NCBI GenBank assembly: GCA_000473305.1
Contig: CP006772.1
Span: 1,426,001 to 1,490,000, forward strand
DNA length: 64,000 bases
Direction of reading: 5' to 3'
DNA from: Bacteroidales bacterium CF
GTDB taxonomy: Bacteria > Bacteroidota > Bacteroidia > Bacteroidales > UBA932
Part shown: positions 8,960 to 17,578 of the stretch, piece after piece
How positions within the stretch are numbered: position 1 is the stretch's first letter
Layout of the letters: the number at the start of each line of letters is the position of its first letter
Notes under the pieces: generated by a model
Told to the model about the DNA's origin: nothing
Database searches by the model: none
Seen by the model: the letters and a program-made list of their open reading frames with translations, nothing else
Made by a program: the position numbers and the translations under genes

Positions 8960-8984
8960 GTAACTTCATGCTGCTTTATGCGTC
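8960..8984 (+). promoter_or_regulatory. Putative autoregulatory ECF-type promoter of the first sigma gene
   Basis: GTAAC (8960-8964), a 16-nt spacer and CGTC (8981-8984) lie immediately upstream of the sigma gene. The element stands back to back with the divergent copy at 8909-8933; their -35 elements are 26 nt apart. A start of transcription a few bases after CGTC leaves only a very short leader before the ATG at 8996. Confidence 0.65.
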
Positions 8985-8995
8985 TTATAAAAGAG

Positions 8996-9553
8996 ATGAA
9001 AAAAGAAGAAGAACTGTCACTCATAAAACGAATCAATAATGGAGATGTTGACTTGTTCAACAAATTTGTCGTTGAACACTCTCCACGTGTTCTCTCTGTT
9101 GTAAGGGGTGTCCTTTGCAATCGAGAAGATGCAGAGGAGATTGCACAGGATGTTTTCGTGAAAGCCTATTTTTCATTAAAGAACTTTCGCGGAGATTGTT
9201 CTTTTTCGACCTGGTTATACAGAATTGCCTATAATATGGCAATCTCAAAAGTGAGACAAAAGAGAGTAAGTTTCATTCAGATTGACAACCTGTCAATTCC
9301 TGACGAGAGAATATCCTCGGCTGAAAATGCACGTGAACAGGAGAATATGGAGAGACAACTCTGTATGGTGTTAGATGAAATATCTCCATCTGACAGGTTT
9401 ATGATAATCTCATTTTATATAAATCAGCGAAGCATTACAGAGATAGCTGAAATTACAAGTATGAGCGAATCCAATGTCAAGGTTAGGCTTCATAGGATAA
9501 AAAAGCGAATGGGAACAATTTTAAAAGAAAAAATGGAGGTGAGCTATGGATGA
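8996..9553 (+). CDS. ECF-type RNA polymerase sigma factor
   Basis: The frame is open from 8882, but the conserved sequence begins at MKKEEELSLIKRIN, and the promoter-like element at 8960-8984 lies inside the longer version, so I place the start at 8996 (185 residues). Region 2 is clear (residues about 10-80: NREDAEEIAQDVFVKAYFSL and GDCSFSTWLYRIAYNMA). Region 4 follows the linker (about 125-180: SPSDRFMIISFYI and ITEIAEITSMSESNVKVRLHR). The gene overlaps the next membrane-protein gene by 8 nt, the usual arrangement of a sigma factor with its membrane-bound antagonist. Signal and regulon are unknown, though a shared promoter motif suggests autoregulation. Confidence 0.93.
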   Translation: MKKEEELSLIKRINNGDVDLFNKFVVEHSPRVLSVVRGVLCNREDAEEIAQDVFVKAYFSLKNFRGDCSFSTWLYRIAYNMAISKVRQKRVSFIQIDNLSIPDERISSAENAREQENMERQLCMVLDEISPSDRFMIISFYINQRSITEIAEITSMSESNVKVRLHRIKKRMGTILKEKMEVSYG

Positions 9554-9938
9554 ATGTGATATAAAGATTAAAAGCATCCTGGATAGAATCAACAACGATT
9601 CAGTACCATATGGCTTTGAAGAAAAAGTGATGCGTAAAATTGCCATGGAAGCTGTCCGTAGAGGGGAAAGAAGGGAAAATATAGGTCAGATATTGATTGC
9701 ATCTGTCTTAGTACTACTTTTTATTGCTATAATGATATATCTGAATATTAATTATTTCAAGCTGGATTTTTCTAATTATAGGATTGATGTACCTCAGATT
9801 GATTTTAAAATGAGAGATATATCACTGACTTATTTCCTGAACAACGACTCTGTCAAGTGGATTCTGATTGGAATCAACATAGCTCTGCTCTTAATAATAG
9901 AGAGGGTTGTTTCCTGGAAGCTGGATAAGAGAAATTAG
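9546..9938 (+). CDS. Two-helix membrane protein, probable anti-sigma factor
   Basis: This 130-residue protein starts inside the 3' end of the ECF sigma gene (8-nt overlap). The first 45 residues are cytosolic in type and contain GFEEKVMRKIAMEAVRR, like the N-terminus of many Bacteroidota anti-sigma-like proteins. Two transmembrane segments follow (about 48-68 and 104-122) with a roughly 35-residue extracytoplasmic loop between. No zinc-binding HxxxCxxC motif of the ZAS type is present. The anti-sigma role is inferred from overlap and topology. Confidence 0.68.
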   Translation: MDECDIKIKSILDRINNDSVPYGFEEKVMRKIAMEAVRRGERRENIGQILIASVLVLLFIAIMIYLNINYFKLDFSNYRIDVPQIDFKMRDISLTYFLNNDSVKWILIGINIALLLIIERVVSWKLDKRN

Positions 9939-11416
9939 GCCAGATGCTCTTTCCGAAGTAAGTCATTCACTGTTTTTACCGGATTGAATGTAATCAGGGG
10001 AACCTCTACAAAAACCGTGTTCCACTGGCTCATAGAGCCATTCCACAAACCGGGCAGTTCAAGAGCTTTTATTTTTTTACCCTCAATGGTTTTTGTGGAT
10101 ATAAAACCCGTTTCAGGATCTACGAACTTATGTAAGTCGAACTTCTCTCCTCTGTAATTCTTTATTGAACACGCTAAATCCACGGGGTTGAAATGAGTCG
10201 ATGATGAAACGATGGCTTTGACCTCGCTATCCTCCATATTTAACTGTGCTGATTCAAGTATCTGAAGAGATGTTGAACCATCGGCATCAATTACAATAAA
10301 AGGTCCCCCTCCCGGTTCTCCTAGGTTTCTTACCATACCGCAAACCCTTATAGGACGATTCAATTTTGCCTTGAGAAAGTCTTTGACAATATCGTCAGGA
10401 AGAGGTGGCAGCGTTATACAAAGCTCCCGTTCCAGGAATAGGGTTATTTCTTTGTTCAAATCCTCATTATAAGCTCCGTCAAGTCTATTAAGATAATAGA
10501 ATATCTTTTTCTGAATCCCTGCAAGAAGGCCAATCAATATCCTCTTCCATCTTATTGTTTCGGACAGATACTGCTCTCTGACAACATTGTCAATATTTTT
10601 AATTATAACTATATCTGAATCAATATTATTCAGATTTTCTATAAGTGCTCCGTGTCCTCCCGGTCTGAACAGCAGATTTCCGTATGCATCTCTGTATGGC
10701 TCATTATCCAAATCCACGGCAATAGTATCTGTATTGGGGCTTTGCAAAGTAAAACCGACATTGTAGACAACACCGAACCTGGTCATATATTTTAACTTCA
10801 CATCTTCCAGATGTTTTTTGAAAGCTTCAATGTGCTCAGCGGAAACAGTAACAGAGAGACGTGAGATTCCATTTTCACCTCTGGCATACATGGCTGCTTC
10901 AACGAGATGTTCTTCAAAAGAGGTTCTCGACTCCTCCTTGTATTTATGGAACCTGATAAGCCCTTTTGGCTTGGAGCCGTAATCAATACCCTCTTTTCCA
11001 AGTAATGCCCGCAGAACAGATAGAGAGTCAGAGAAATTACAAATGCCGGTATTTTTCAAATCGTCATAAAATGCAAACATATCAAGATTATTCAGGAACG
11101 TTTCAACCCCGGATCCTGGTTTTATCCCCTCCCCTCTTTCCAATACCGGTATTGCTTCATACAGATCCTTGAACATTCTGGAGGCTGCCCCTGAGGCCGG
11201 GACAAACTTGCATACATCTCCCTTGTATTGATAGAAACTCAACTCAGCATCGGATTTTTGCCTTTCATCAAGTACCTTTATGCCTCTTGCCGGTGTTGCT
11301 GCAGATACTATTTTTAAATAAGGAAATCCGGATTTAAAAAAATTAATGTCTCTGATGACCTGGTCTACAGATGAGCCTCTTTGCTCAATTTTTTCAATAT
11401 CCTGCTTGCTTAGCAT
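9935..11416 (-). CDS. DUF4301 family protein
   Basis: This 493-residue cytoplasmic protein matches the DUF4301 family of Bacteroidota. Visible conserved stretches are FVPASGAASRMFKDL near residue 90, LIRFHKY, FRPGGHGALIENLN near 250 and GEPGGGPFIVIDADG near 365. The first resembles the glycine-rich nucleotide loop of sugar-nucleotidyltransferase-like folds, so a nucleotidyltransferase activity is possible but unproven. It starts 1 nt after the pdxB stop, as in many genomes of the phylum, which hints at a role near PLP synthesis or erythronate metabolism. Its 3' end overlaps the converging anti-sigma gene by 4 nt. Confidence 0.85.
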   Translation of the reverse strand: MLSKQDIEKIEQRGSSVDQVIRDINFFKSGFPYLKIVSAATPARGIKVLDERQKSDAELSFYQYKGDVCKFVPASGAASRMFKDLYEAIPVLERGEGIKPGSGVETFLNNLDMFAFYDDLKNTGICNFSDSLSVLRALLGKEGIDYGSKPKGLIRFHKYKEESRTSFEEHLVEAAMYARGENGISRLSVTVSAEHIEAFKKHLEDVKLKYMTRFGVVYNVGFTLQSPNTDTIAVDLDNEPYRDAYGNLLFRPGGHGALIENLNNIDSDIVIIKNIDNVVREQYLSETIRWKRILIGLLAGIQKKIFYYLNRLDGAYNEDLNKEITLFLERELCITLPPLPDDIVKDFLKAKLNRPIRVCGMVRNLGEPGGGPFIVIDADGSTSLQILESAQLNMEDSEVKAIVSSSTHFNPVDLACSIKNYRGEKFDLHKFVDPETGFISTKTIEGKKIKALELPGLWNGSMSQWNTVFVEVPLITFNPVKTVNDLLRKEHLA

Positions 11417-11417
11417 A

Positions 11418-12542
11418 TCAAAGTTGTTTTATTTTCCGACTGATTTCATGGTATAAAGATTCCGGTATCTCTCTCCTATACTCATAGTTAGCTCTTAGTT
11501 GCTCAAATTGCCCCGGGTCTCTTCTGAGTTTCATATCCATATCAAAAACAGGATACGATTCATAGAACAGCCTAAACAGCCACTCCCTTGTATCTTCTAT
11601 CGAATCATCCATCGATGAGAGCTCTTCAGGCACAGGATAATCAATTTTAAAGCCAGCAAGTTCATTGATCTCGAAAAACTGACCGAATGAATTAACCGAA
11701 AAGATAGTTGCGTTTATCTTTCCCTCCAGCGAATATCCCGCAATATGGGGCGTTGCTATATCTGCAACATCGAGTAGCCTTGTGTTTATATATGGTTCTC
11801 CAGCCCATACATCCAATATCAATGCCCCCAGTTTCCCTGAAGCCCCGAGTAACGCCTTTTCATTAATAACCTCACCTCTCGAGGCGTTGATAAATATACT
11901 GCCCGGTTTCATGATATCGAAGCAATCCTGATTGACAATACCTCTGGTCGAATTATCAAGGGGCAGGTGCAGAGTAACTATATCCGACTCTCTGATTACC
12001 TCCTGCATAGATTGGAAATCTCCCGGAGTCAGACGGCTTCTGTCTGGTTGGTTTCTTGTATCATCCGGCTTAATCCCTGCTTCAAGCATCTGCTTGACAG
12101 GCGGGTCGCATCTGAGTACTTTAAAACCGAAATGTTCCATTGTGCCGGCCAGGCGCTCTCCCACATTCCCGACACCTATTATTCCCACTTTAGAACCCAT
12201 GATTTGCAGATTCTTCAGATGAGATACAGTAAACAATGCAGTCATTACATGCTGGACTACACCCCAGGCATTACATCCCGCCGCATTGGTAAAAAAAATT
12301 CCATTATCCCTGCAATACTCCAGATCCACATGATCACTGCCAATAGTTGCTGAAGCTATGAATTTTACAGGAGTCCCGTCAAGAAGAGCTCTGTTGCATA
12401 CGGTTCTTGTTCTTATAATCAGCGCATTTACATCCGAAAGATCCGATTTTTTTATCTCATTGCCCTTCATGTAGCCCACTTCGGCGTATGGCTCAATAAC
12501 ACCGGCTATAAAGGGGATATCTATATCAATCAGTACTTTCAT
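11418..12542 (-). CDS. pdxB: 4-phosphoerythronate dehydrogenase
   Basis: PdxB oxidises 4-phosphoerythronate, the second step of the DXP-dependent pyridoxal phosphate pathway. The 374 residues match the family length, longer than simple D-2-hydroxyacid dehydrogenases. It contains a Rossmann motif GIIGVGNVGERLA (near residue 117), the substrate-site RTRTVCN, NASRGEVINEKAL and the catalytic His in ATPHIAGYSLEGK. The dimerisation domain is C-terminal. It is coupled to the DUF4301 gene and follows the dciA-like gene by 7 nt. Confidence 0.93.
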   Translation of the reverse strand: MKVLIDIDIPFIAGVIEPYAEVGYMKGNEIKKSDLSDVNALIIRTRTVCNRALLDGTPVKFIASATIGSDHVDLEYCRDNGIFFTNAAGCNAWGVVQHVMTALFTVSHLKNLQIMGSKVGIIGVGNVGERLAGTMEHFGFKVLRCDPPVKQMLEAGIKPDDTRNQPDRSRLTPGDFQSMQEVIRESDIVTLHLPLDNSTRGIVNQDCFDIMKPGSIFINASRGEVINEKALLGASGKLGALILDVWAGEPYINTRLLDVADIATPHIAGYSLEGKINATIFSVNSFGQFFEINELAGFKIDYPVPEELSSMDDSIEDTREWLFRLFYESYPVFDMDMKLRRDPGQFEQLRANYEYRREIPESLYHEISRKIKQL

Positions 12543-12549
12543 GACACTT

Positions 12550-12840
12550 TTACTTAAGAATAATCTCTGTTACAAGATCCTCACCAAGCTCCTTGTTTAT
12601 CATTTTTCTTATCTGCTCTCTGTTTATAAACAACTGTGTCTTTGCAGCTGATGAGTTTATGGAGCAGAATAGTTTTCCATCTCTGAAAAATTTATTTGTG
12701 GTCATCAAAGCATATTTTTGTCCCACAATCTTATCCCATGCGTTGAATATCCTGGTTCTTTCGAGTCCCGGTTCAAGGCCGTATTCCTTGACAAAAAGCT
12801 TCATCAATTCTCCCACAGGTATATAATTGACTCTCTTCAT
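12550..12840 (-). CDS. DUF721 family protein, DciA-like helicase-loader candidate
   Basis: A 96-residue basic protein of the DUF721/DciA family (GLEPGLERTRIFNAWDKIVGQKYA, then GKLFCSINSSAAKTQLFINREQI). DciA proteins help load the replicative helicase in bacteria without DnaC/DnaI. The gene overlaps recF by 4 nt, a frequent pairing that links it to DNA replication and repair. The family assignment is good; the helicase-loader role rests on studied relatives. Confidence 0.82.
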   Translation of the reverse strand: MKRVNYIPVGELMKLFVKEYGLEPGLERTRIFNAWDKIVGQKYALMTTNKFFRDGKLFCSINSSAAKTQLFINREQIRKMINKELGEDLVTEIILK

Positions 12841-13925
12841 CTGACTACTCCGTTTTCTATTTCAAACGACAACGATTCGCCGTCAATCTCATCCAGTATA
12901 TTTGAAATTCTTACCTTATTGCTGTCTGTTATGAAAATCTGACCAAAGAAATCAGACGATACAAGCCTTAGAAGTTGCTCTACTCTCAGCATGTCCAATT
13001 TGTCGAAAAGGTCATCCAAGAGAAGTATCGGAGAGACTCCGTGAATATTCTTCATAACTGCAAACTGGGCAAGTTTCAGAGCAATCAGAAAGCTTTTCTG
13101 CTGCCCTTGCGAGCCCCCTCTTTTTATAGGATGACCCTTCATGCAAAATATCAGGTCATCTCTTTGTACTCCTGATGATGTATAACCAAGATGCTTGTCC
13201 TTTTCGAGGGTTCTCCCAAGAATATCAATCAGAGAACCCTCATTTAAATCCGAGCGGTACTCTATATCGACATCCTCTCTCTCCCCTGATAAAAGATTAT
13301 AATACTCCTTAACCAGTGGTACAAGCATTTCAACAAACTCCACCCTTTTTTTGAATATATACGATGCATTGGCTGAAAGCTGTTCATTGAATACGCCGAG
13401 AAGATACTCCTGAATAATGTCATCCTTAAGCAGCCTGTTCCTCTGTATGAGTATCTGATTGTAATTCTGAAGACGTCTCAGGTACTCCTTGTCAATCTGT
13501 GAAAGAATGGCATTTATGAATTTTCTTCTCTCATCCCCGCTGTCATTTATCAAAGATGTGTCTGACGGAGAAACCATTACGACCGGTATGAGCCCGATAT
13601 GGTCAGAAAATCTAGTATAGTTTCTTGAATTACGTTTCAGGAGTTTCTCCCCTTTTGAATTGAACGACAGAGATATGTTTTCTACTCCTGAGTCGTCCCG
13701 GGCATACTCACCGTTGAGTGATGTACAATCTGAATCATACATTATTGAAAGGTGATCAATGGTTGAAAAAAAACTTTTTGTCATTGAGAGATAGTAGACG
13801 GCATCGAGCAAGTTTGTCTTGCCGGAACCATTAATCCCTGTTATGCAATTTATCTTGGGAGAGAAGATTATGTGAGCATCCGGAATATTTTTAAAATTGG
13901 TGACAGTAATCTTCTTAAGATACAT
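12837..13925 (-). CDS. recF: DNA replication/repair protein RecF
   Basis: RecF is an SMC-like ATPase that helps load RecA at gaps. I chose the ATG at 13925 (MYLKKITVTNFKNI, 362 residues, normal length). The frame is open to 14045, but that would overlap the divergent gene at 14029 and add a non-conserved leader. Walker A is ITGINGSGKTNLLDAV (near residue 35), the ABC signature is GSQGQQKS, and Walker B is PILLLDDLFDKLD. It is transcribed together with the dciA-like gene. Confidence 0.95.
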   Translation of the reverse strand: MYLKKITVTNFKNIPDAHIIFSPKINCITGINGSGKTNLLDAVYYLSMTKSFFSTIDHLSIMYDSDCTSLNGEYARDDSGVENISLSFNSKGEKLLKRNSRNYTRFSDHIGLIPVVMVSPSDTSLINDSGDERRKFINAILSQIDKEYLRRLQNYNQILIQRNRLLKDDIIQEYLLGVFNEQLSANASYIFKKRVEFVEMLVPLVKEYYNLLSGEREDVDIEYRSDLNEGSLIDILGRTLEKDKHLGYTSSGVQRDDLIFCMKGHPIKRGGSQGQQKSFLIALKLAQFAVMKNIHGVSPILLLDDLFDKLDMLRVEQLLRLVSSDFFGQIFITDSNKVRISNILDEIDGESLSFEIENGVVR

Positions 13926-13943
13926 ATGTTTCTGTTTTGTACA

Positions 13944-13951
13944 CAAAGTTA
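13944..13951 (-). promoter_or_regulatory. Probable -7 element for recF
   Basis: On the minus strand this reads TAACTTTG, matching TAnnTTTG, about 18 nt before the recF ATG. A properly spaced -33 is not evident. Confidence 0.4.
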
Positions 13952-13970
13952 CTCCTTTTTTCAATTTAAA

Positions 13971-14000
13971 TTTGAGATTAGACAAAATATTGTAATTTTG
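13971..14000 (+). promoter_or_regulatory. Bacteroidota-type promoter of the TPR-yebC genes
   Basis: TTTG (13971-13974), 18 nt, then TAATTTTG (13993-14000). The ATG of the TPR gene follows at 14029. Confidence 0.65.
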
Positions 14001-14028
14001 CAACCTGCATAAAAAAATAGAAACAGAA

Positions 14029-14694
14029 ATGTCAAAGAACATCAATCATCACGAACAGGAGACTGTAGCTGAAGCTGTTAATCAGACTGAACATTTTATT
14101 GAGAAGTACAAAAAACCTCTAATCTACTCTGTTATAACAATAGTAGCAATAGCAGCCGTCAGCTTCGCATACCAGCAATTCTACCGTAAACCTAAAATTA
14201 ACGAGGCTATGGCTCAATCATTTGTTGCCGAGAGATATTTCCGTGCGGATTCTTTTGCACTGGCTCTCAATGGTGACGGAAACGCTCTTGGTTTCAAACA
14301 GATTATTTCGGATTACGGAGATAAGTCAGGAGAAGCCGTATACCTTTATGCCGGTATATGTGAGCTTCAATTGGGCAATTATAAGGAAGCTATCGACTAC
14401 CTGAAGAAATATGACGGAGAAGACCCTATTCTTCAAGCCAGGGCTCTCTGCAACATAGGTGATGCATACGCCTTTTTACAGGACAACAAAGAGGCTCTTA
14501 ACTACTATCTCAAAGCTGCCAAGCATGTTGACAACGAATATGCTGCCGGTTATCTGCTGAAAGCAGGTATTATGTATGAGGAGCTTGGAGATATAGAAAA
14601 TGCTCTTAAGTCTTACGAGGAGATCAAGGCTAAATATCCTATGACTGTTGAGGGATATGATATTGATAAATACATATACAGAATAAAAAAATAG
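14029..14694 (+). CDS. Membrane-anchored tetratricopeptide repeat protein
   Basis: A 221-residue protein: a short cytoplasmic N-terminus, one transmembrane helix (residues about 34-50, PLIYSVITIVAIAAVSFAY), then TPR-type helical repeats (EAVYLYAGICELQLGNYKEAIDYLKKY, ARALCNIGDAYAFLQDNKEALNYYLKAA, AAGYLLKAGIMYEELGDIENALKSYEEI). The layout resembles YfgM, the ancillary SecYEG/chaperone factor of proteobacteria, but it may be a phylum-specific scaffold. It is followed at 14 nt by yebC. Confidence 0.85.
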   Translation: MSKNINHHEQETVAEAVNQTEHFIEKYKKPLIYSVITIVAIAAVSFAYQQFYRKPKINEAMAQSFVAERYFRADSFALALNGDGNALGFKQIISDYGDKSGEAVYLYAGICELQLGNYKEAIDYLKKYDGEDPILQARALCNIGDAYAFLQDNKEALNYYLKAAKHVDNEYAAGYLLKAGIMYEELGDIENALKSYEEIKAKYPMTVEGYDIDKYIYRIKK

Positions 14695-14707
14695 TTGATC
14701 CGTACCT

Positions 14708-15424
14708 ATGGGAAGAGCATTCGAGTTTAGAAAAGAGAGAAAATTCAAGCGTTGGGGCAACATGTCCCGCGTATTTACAAGATTAGGCAAAGAGATAACC
14801 ATTGCTGCCAAAGCTGGTGGAGGTGATCCGGATAACAACCCTAGACTCAGGGCTCTAATATCTTCTGCACGCTCCGAAAACATGCCTAAAGACAATATAG
14901 AAAGGGCAATTAAGAGAGCTGTTGAGAAAGAGCACAACGATTACAAGGAGGTTGTATATGAAGGCTACGGGCCATACGGCATAGCATTTCTTGTAGAGAC
15001 TGCAACCGACAACACAACCAGGACTGTAGCCAACGTAAGGAGTTACTTCAATAAGTCAAATGGCTCTCTTGGCACTCAGGGCAGTGTGGAGTTCATGTTT
15101 GACAGAAAATGTGTTTTCCGCGTAAAATCATCAACTCCGGTCGATCTTGATGAAATGGAACTTGAACTCATCGATTTCGGAGCTGAGGAGCTGTTCATGG
15201 AAGATGATATTGTAGTAATATACGGAGCTTTTGAATCCTTCGGAACAATTCAGAAGTATATTGAGGAAAAATGCTACGAGCTTGTCTCTGGTGCTTTTGA
15301 AAGAATCCCGAACACAGAATTAAAGGAGCTCAACGAAGAACAGAAAGCTGACATTGAAAAGCTGATTGAAAGGTTCGAGAATGATGACGACGTTCAGAAC
15401 GTCTACCACACAATGGCAATATAA
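14708..15424 (+). CDS. yebC: YebC/PmpR family regulatory protein
   Basis: A 238-residue YebC/TACO1 family protein. It starts MGRAFEFRKERKFKRW with the usual basic N-terminal helix, then FTRLGKEITIAAKAGGGDPDNNPRLRALI and ARSENMPKDNIERAI of domain 1. Members were described as transcription factors and more recently as ribosome-associated factors easing translation of proline-rich stretches. It is co-transcribed with the TPR gene and ends at a strong hairpin (15446-15478). Confidence 0.93.
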   Translation: MGRAFEFRKERKFKRWGNMSRVFTRLGKEITIAAKAGGGDPDNNPRLRALISSARSENMPKDNIERAIKRAVEKEHNDYKEVVYEGYGPYGIAFLVETATDNTTRTVANVRSYFNKSNGSLGTQGSVEFMFDRKCVFRVKSSTPVDLDEMELELIDFGAEELFMEDDIVVIYGAFESFGTIQKYIEEKCYELVSGAFERIPNTELKELNEEQKADIEKLIERFENDDDVQNVYHTMAI

Positions 15425-15445
15425 TCTACTGATGTATATTTCAAT

Positions 15446-15478
15446 AAGGTGTCTAAATTTTTAGACACCTTTTTTTTG
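15446..15478 (+). terminator. Intrinsic terminator after yebC
   Basis: An AAGGTGTCTAAA / TTTAGACACCTT inverted repeat (15446-15457 and 15460-15471) is followed directly by a run of T to 15477. Confidence 0.9.
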
Positions 15479-15506
15479 GTCTACTCCTTATAAATTTCTA
15501 CTTTTG
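15475..15506 (+). promoter_or_regulatory. Bacteroidota-type promoter of the methylmalonyl-CoA operon
   Basis: TTTG (15475-15478), overlapping the terminator's T run, is followed after 20 nt by TACTTTTG (15499-15506). The epimerase gene starts at 15551. Confidence 0.65.
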
Positions 15507-15550
15507 CAGGATAATATAAGAATTTCTATCACAAAAAACAAATAAATTTT

Positions 15551-15964
15551 ATGAAACTGTCTCATATTGAGCACATCGGTATTGCTGTCAAGTCACTTGA
15601 AACAGCTATTCCATATTACGAAGAGATGCTCGGTTTAAAATGCTACGCTGTAGAAGAAGTTACAGACCAAAAAGTTAAAACTGCCTTTTTTAAAATCGGA
15701 CAAACTAAGATTGAACTTCTGGAAAGTACTGATCCTGAGGGTGCAGTTGGTAAATTCATTGAAAACAAGGGAGAGGGTGTTCACCATATCGCCTTTGCAG
15801 TGGAGGATGGAGTACAGAACGGACTGAATGAACTAGAAACCAAGGGTGTTAGACTCATCGACAAAGCTCCGAGAAACGGAGCGGAGGGTCTTAAGATAGC
15901 CTTCCTTCATCCTAAGTCAACTGCAGGTGTGCTGACAGAACTTTGCGAGAGTCCTTCCAAATAA
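15551..15964 (+). CDS. mce: Methylmalonyl-CoA epimerase
   Basis: This enzyme interconverts (R)- and (S)-methylmalonyl-CoA in the succinate-propionate pathway. It is a 137-residue vicinal-oxygen-chelate protein with two paired beta-alpha-beta-beta-beta modules. Metal ligands are recognisable at H8 (HIEHIGIAV), H79 (GVHHIAFAV) and E130 (LTELCE). It is the first gene of the run leading to the sodium-pumping decarboxylase, which uses its product. Confidence 0.93.
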   Translation: MKLSHIEHIGIAVKSLETAIPYYEEMLGLKCYAVEEVTDQKVKTAFFKIGQTKIELLESTDPEGAVGKFIENKGEGVHHIAFAVEDGVQNGLNELETKGVRLIDKAPRNGAEGLKIAFLHPKSTAGVLTELCESPSK

Positions 15965-16006
15965 ATTGCCTAATTAATCAAAAGAAATATTAAATCTAAA
16001 TAAAAA

Positions 16007-17560
16007 ATGAGCCAGCAACTTGAACAAGTTAAAGCGCTGATCCAGTTACGTGAGAAAGCGCGTTTGGGAGGTGGTCAAAAAAGAATTGACTCACAGCACT
16101 CAAAAGGAAAATTCACCGCTCGTGAAAGAATAGCAATGTTGCTCGACGAAGGTAGCTTCGAAGAGTTTGACATGTTTGTAACACACAGATGCACAAATTT
16201 CGGAATGGAAAAAGACACATTCCTTGGTGATGGAGTTGTTACCGGTTATGGTACAATTGAAGGAAGATTGGTGTATGTGTTTGCACAGGATTTCACAGTT
16301 TTCGGTGGTTCTCTCTCAGAGAGTTTTGCCATGAAGATCTGTAAGATTATGGACCAGGCAATGAAAATGGGCGCACCTGTTATCGGTCTTAATGACTCAG
16401 GCGGAGCACGTATTCAGGAAGGTGTCAACGCACTCGCAGGATATGCCGAGATTTTCCAGCGCAATATTCTTGCATCAGGAGTTATTCCACAGATTTCGGC
16501 AATTTTCGGCCCATGTGCCGGTGGTGCCGTATATTCACCGGCTCTTACCGACTTCAACATCATGACAAAAGGTACCAGCTATATGTTCCTAACCGGTCCT
16601 AAGGTTGTAAAGACCGTTACCGGAGAGGATGTCACTCAGGAGCAGCTAGGTGGTGCATCTGTTCATGCAAGCAAGAGCGGTGTAGCTCACTTTGCAGTAA
16701 ACAACGAAGAAGAGGGTATACATATTATAAGAGAACTTCTGAGTTTCTTACCTCAGAACAACCTGGAGGAGGCTCCTGTATTAGAGACAGCAGACCCGAT
16801 TGACAGGCTTGATGACTCTCTCAATGAGATTATCCCTGACAGCCCGAACAAACCATACGACATGTATGAGGTAATTGCTGCTATTGTTGATGACGGCAGA
16901 TTCCTTGAAGTTCATAAGGATTATGCAACAAACATTATTGTAGGTTTTGCACGTTTCAACGGAACATCTGTAGGTATCGTTGCAAATCAGCCAAAAGTTC
17001 TTGCCGGTGTATTGGACAATAACGCATCAAGAAAAGCAGCACGTTTCGTACGTTTCTGCGACGCATTCAACATTCCGCTTGTAACATTGGTGGATGTTCC
17101 CGGCTTCCTCCCTGGTACACAACAGGAGTATGGCGGAATTATCCTTCATGGTGCCAAACTTCTCTATGCTTATGGTGAGGCCACTGTACCTAAAGTTACC
17201 GTTACTCTCAGAAAATCATACGGTGGAGCTTATTGCGTAATGAGCAGCAAACATCTTCGCGGAGATATCAACTATGCATGGCCTTCAGCTGAGATTGCAG
17301 TTATGGGTCCTTCAGGTGCAATCGAAGTGCTTTATGGTAAAGAGATGGCTTCTGCAGAAAATCCTGCTGAATTTGCAACACAGAAAGAGAAGGAGTACAG
17401 GGACGCGTTTGCAAATCCATACAATGCAGCACGTTACGGCTATATTGACGATGTAATTGAGCCTAGAAACACAAGATTCCGTGTAATCCGTGCCCTTCAG
17501 CAGCTTACTACAAAGAAACTGACAAATCCGGCCAAAAAGCACGACAATCTTCCACTTTAA
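16007..17560 (+). CDS. mmdA: Methylmalonyl-CoA decarboxylase alpha subunit (carboxyltransferase)
   Basis: A 517-residue acyl-CoA carboxyltransferase with two crotonase-like halves. The N-terminal half contains [13 protein letters not shown] and [16 protein letters not shown]; the C-terminal half contains [19 protein letters not shown] and [15 protein letters not shown]. In this context it transfers CO2 from methylmalonyl-CoA to the biotin carrier, yielding propionyl-CoA. The alternative reading, the beta chain of propionyl-CoA carboxylase, is unlikely because no biotin carboxylase gene is present and a membrane beta subunit is. Confidence 0.93.
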   Translation: MSQQLEQVKALIQLREKARLGGGQKRIDSQHSKGKFTARERIAMLLDEGSFEEFDMFVTHRCTNFGMEKDTFLGDGVVTGYGTIEGRLVYVFAQDFTVFGGSLSESFAMKICKIMDQAMKMGAPVIGLNDSGGARIQEGVNALAGYAEIFQRNILASGVIPQISAIFGPCAGGAVYSPALTDFNIMTKGTSYMFLTGPKVVKTVTGEDVTQEQLGGASVHASKSGVAHFAVNNEEEGIHIIRELLSFLPQNNLEEAPVLETADPIDRLDDSLNEIIPDSPNKPYDMYEVIAAIVDDGRFLEVHKDYATNIIVGFARFNGTSVGIVANQPKVLAGVLDNNASRKAARFVRFCDAFNIPLVTLVDVPGFLPGTQQEYGGIILHGAKLLYAYGEATVPKVTVTLRKSYGGAYCVMSSKHLRGDINYAWPSAEIAVMGPSGAIEVLYGKEMASAENPAEFATQKEKEYRDAFANPYNAARYGYIDDVIEPRNTRFRVIRALQQLTTKKLTNPAKKHDNLPL

Positions 17561-17578
17561 TCAATTAATCAGCAAAAA

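Noticed and set aside
8882-8995. Upstream extension of the first ECF sigma gene
   Set aside because: The leader is non-conserved in character and contains the putative promoter elements; region 2 begins after the ATG at 8996.
13926-14045. Forty-residue N-terminal extension of RecF
   Set aside because: It would run into the divergent TPR gene, and RecF proteins start with the MYLKKITVTNFKN-like strand.
16007-17560. Propionyl-CoA carboxylase beta subunit
   Set aside because: No biotin carboxylase gene is nearby, while a sodium-pump beta subunit and gamma-like subunit are in the same run.
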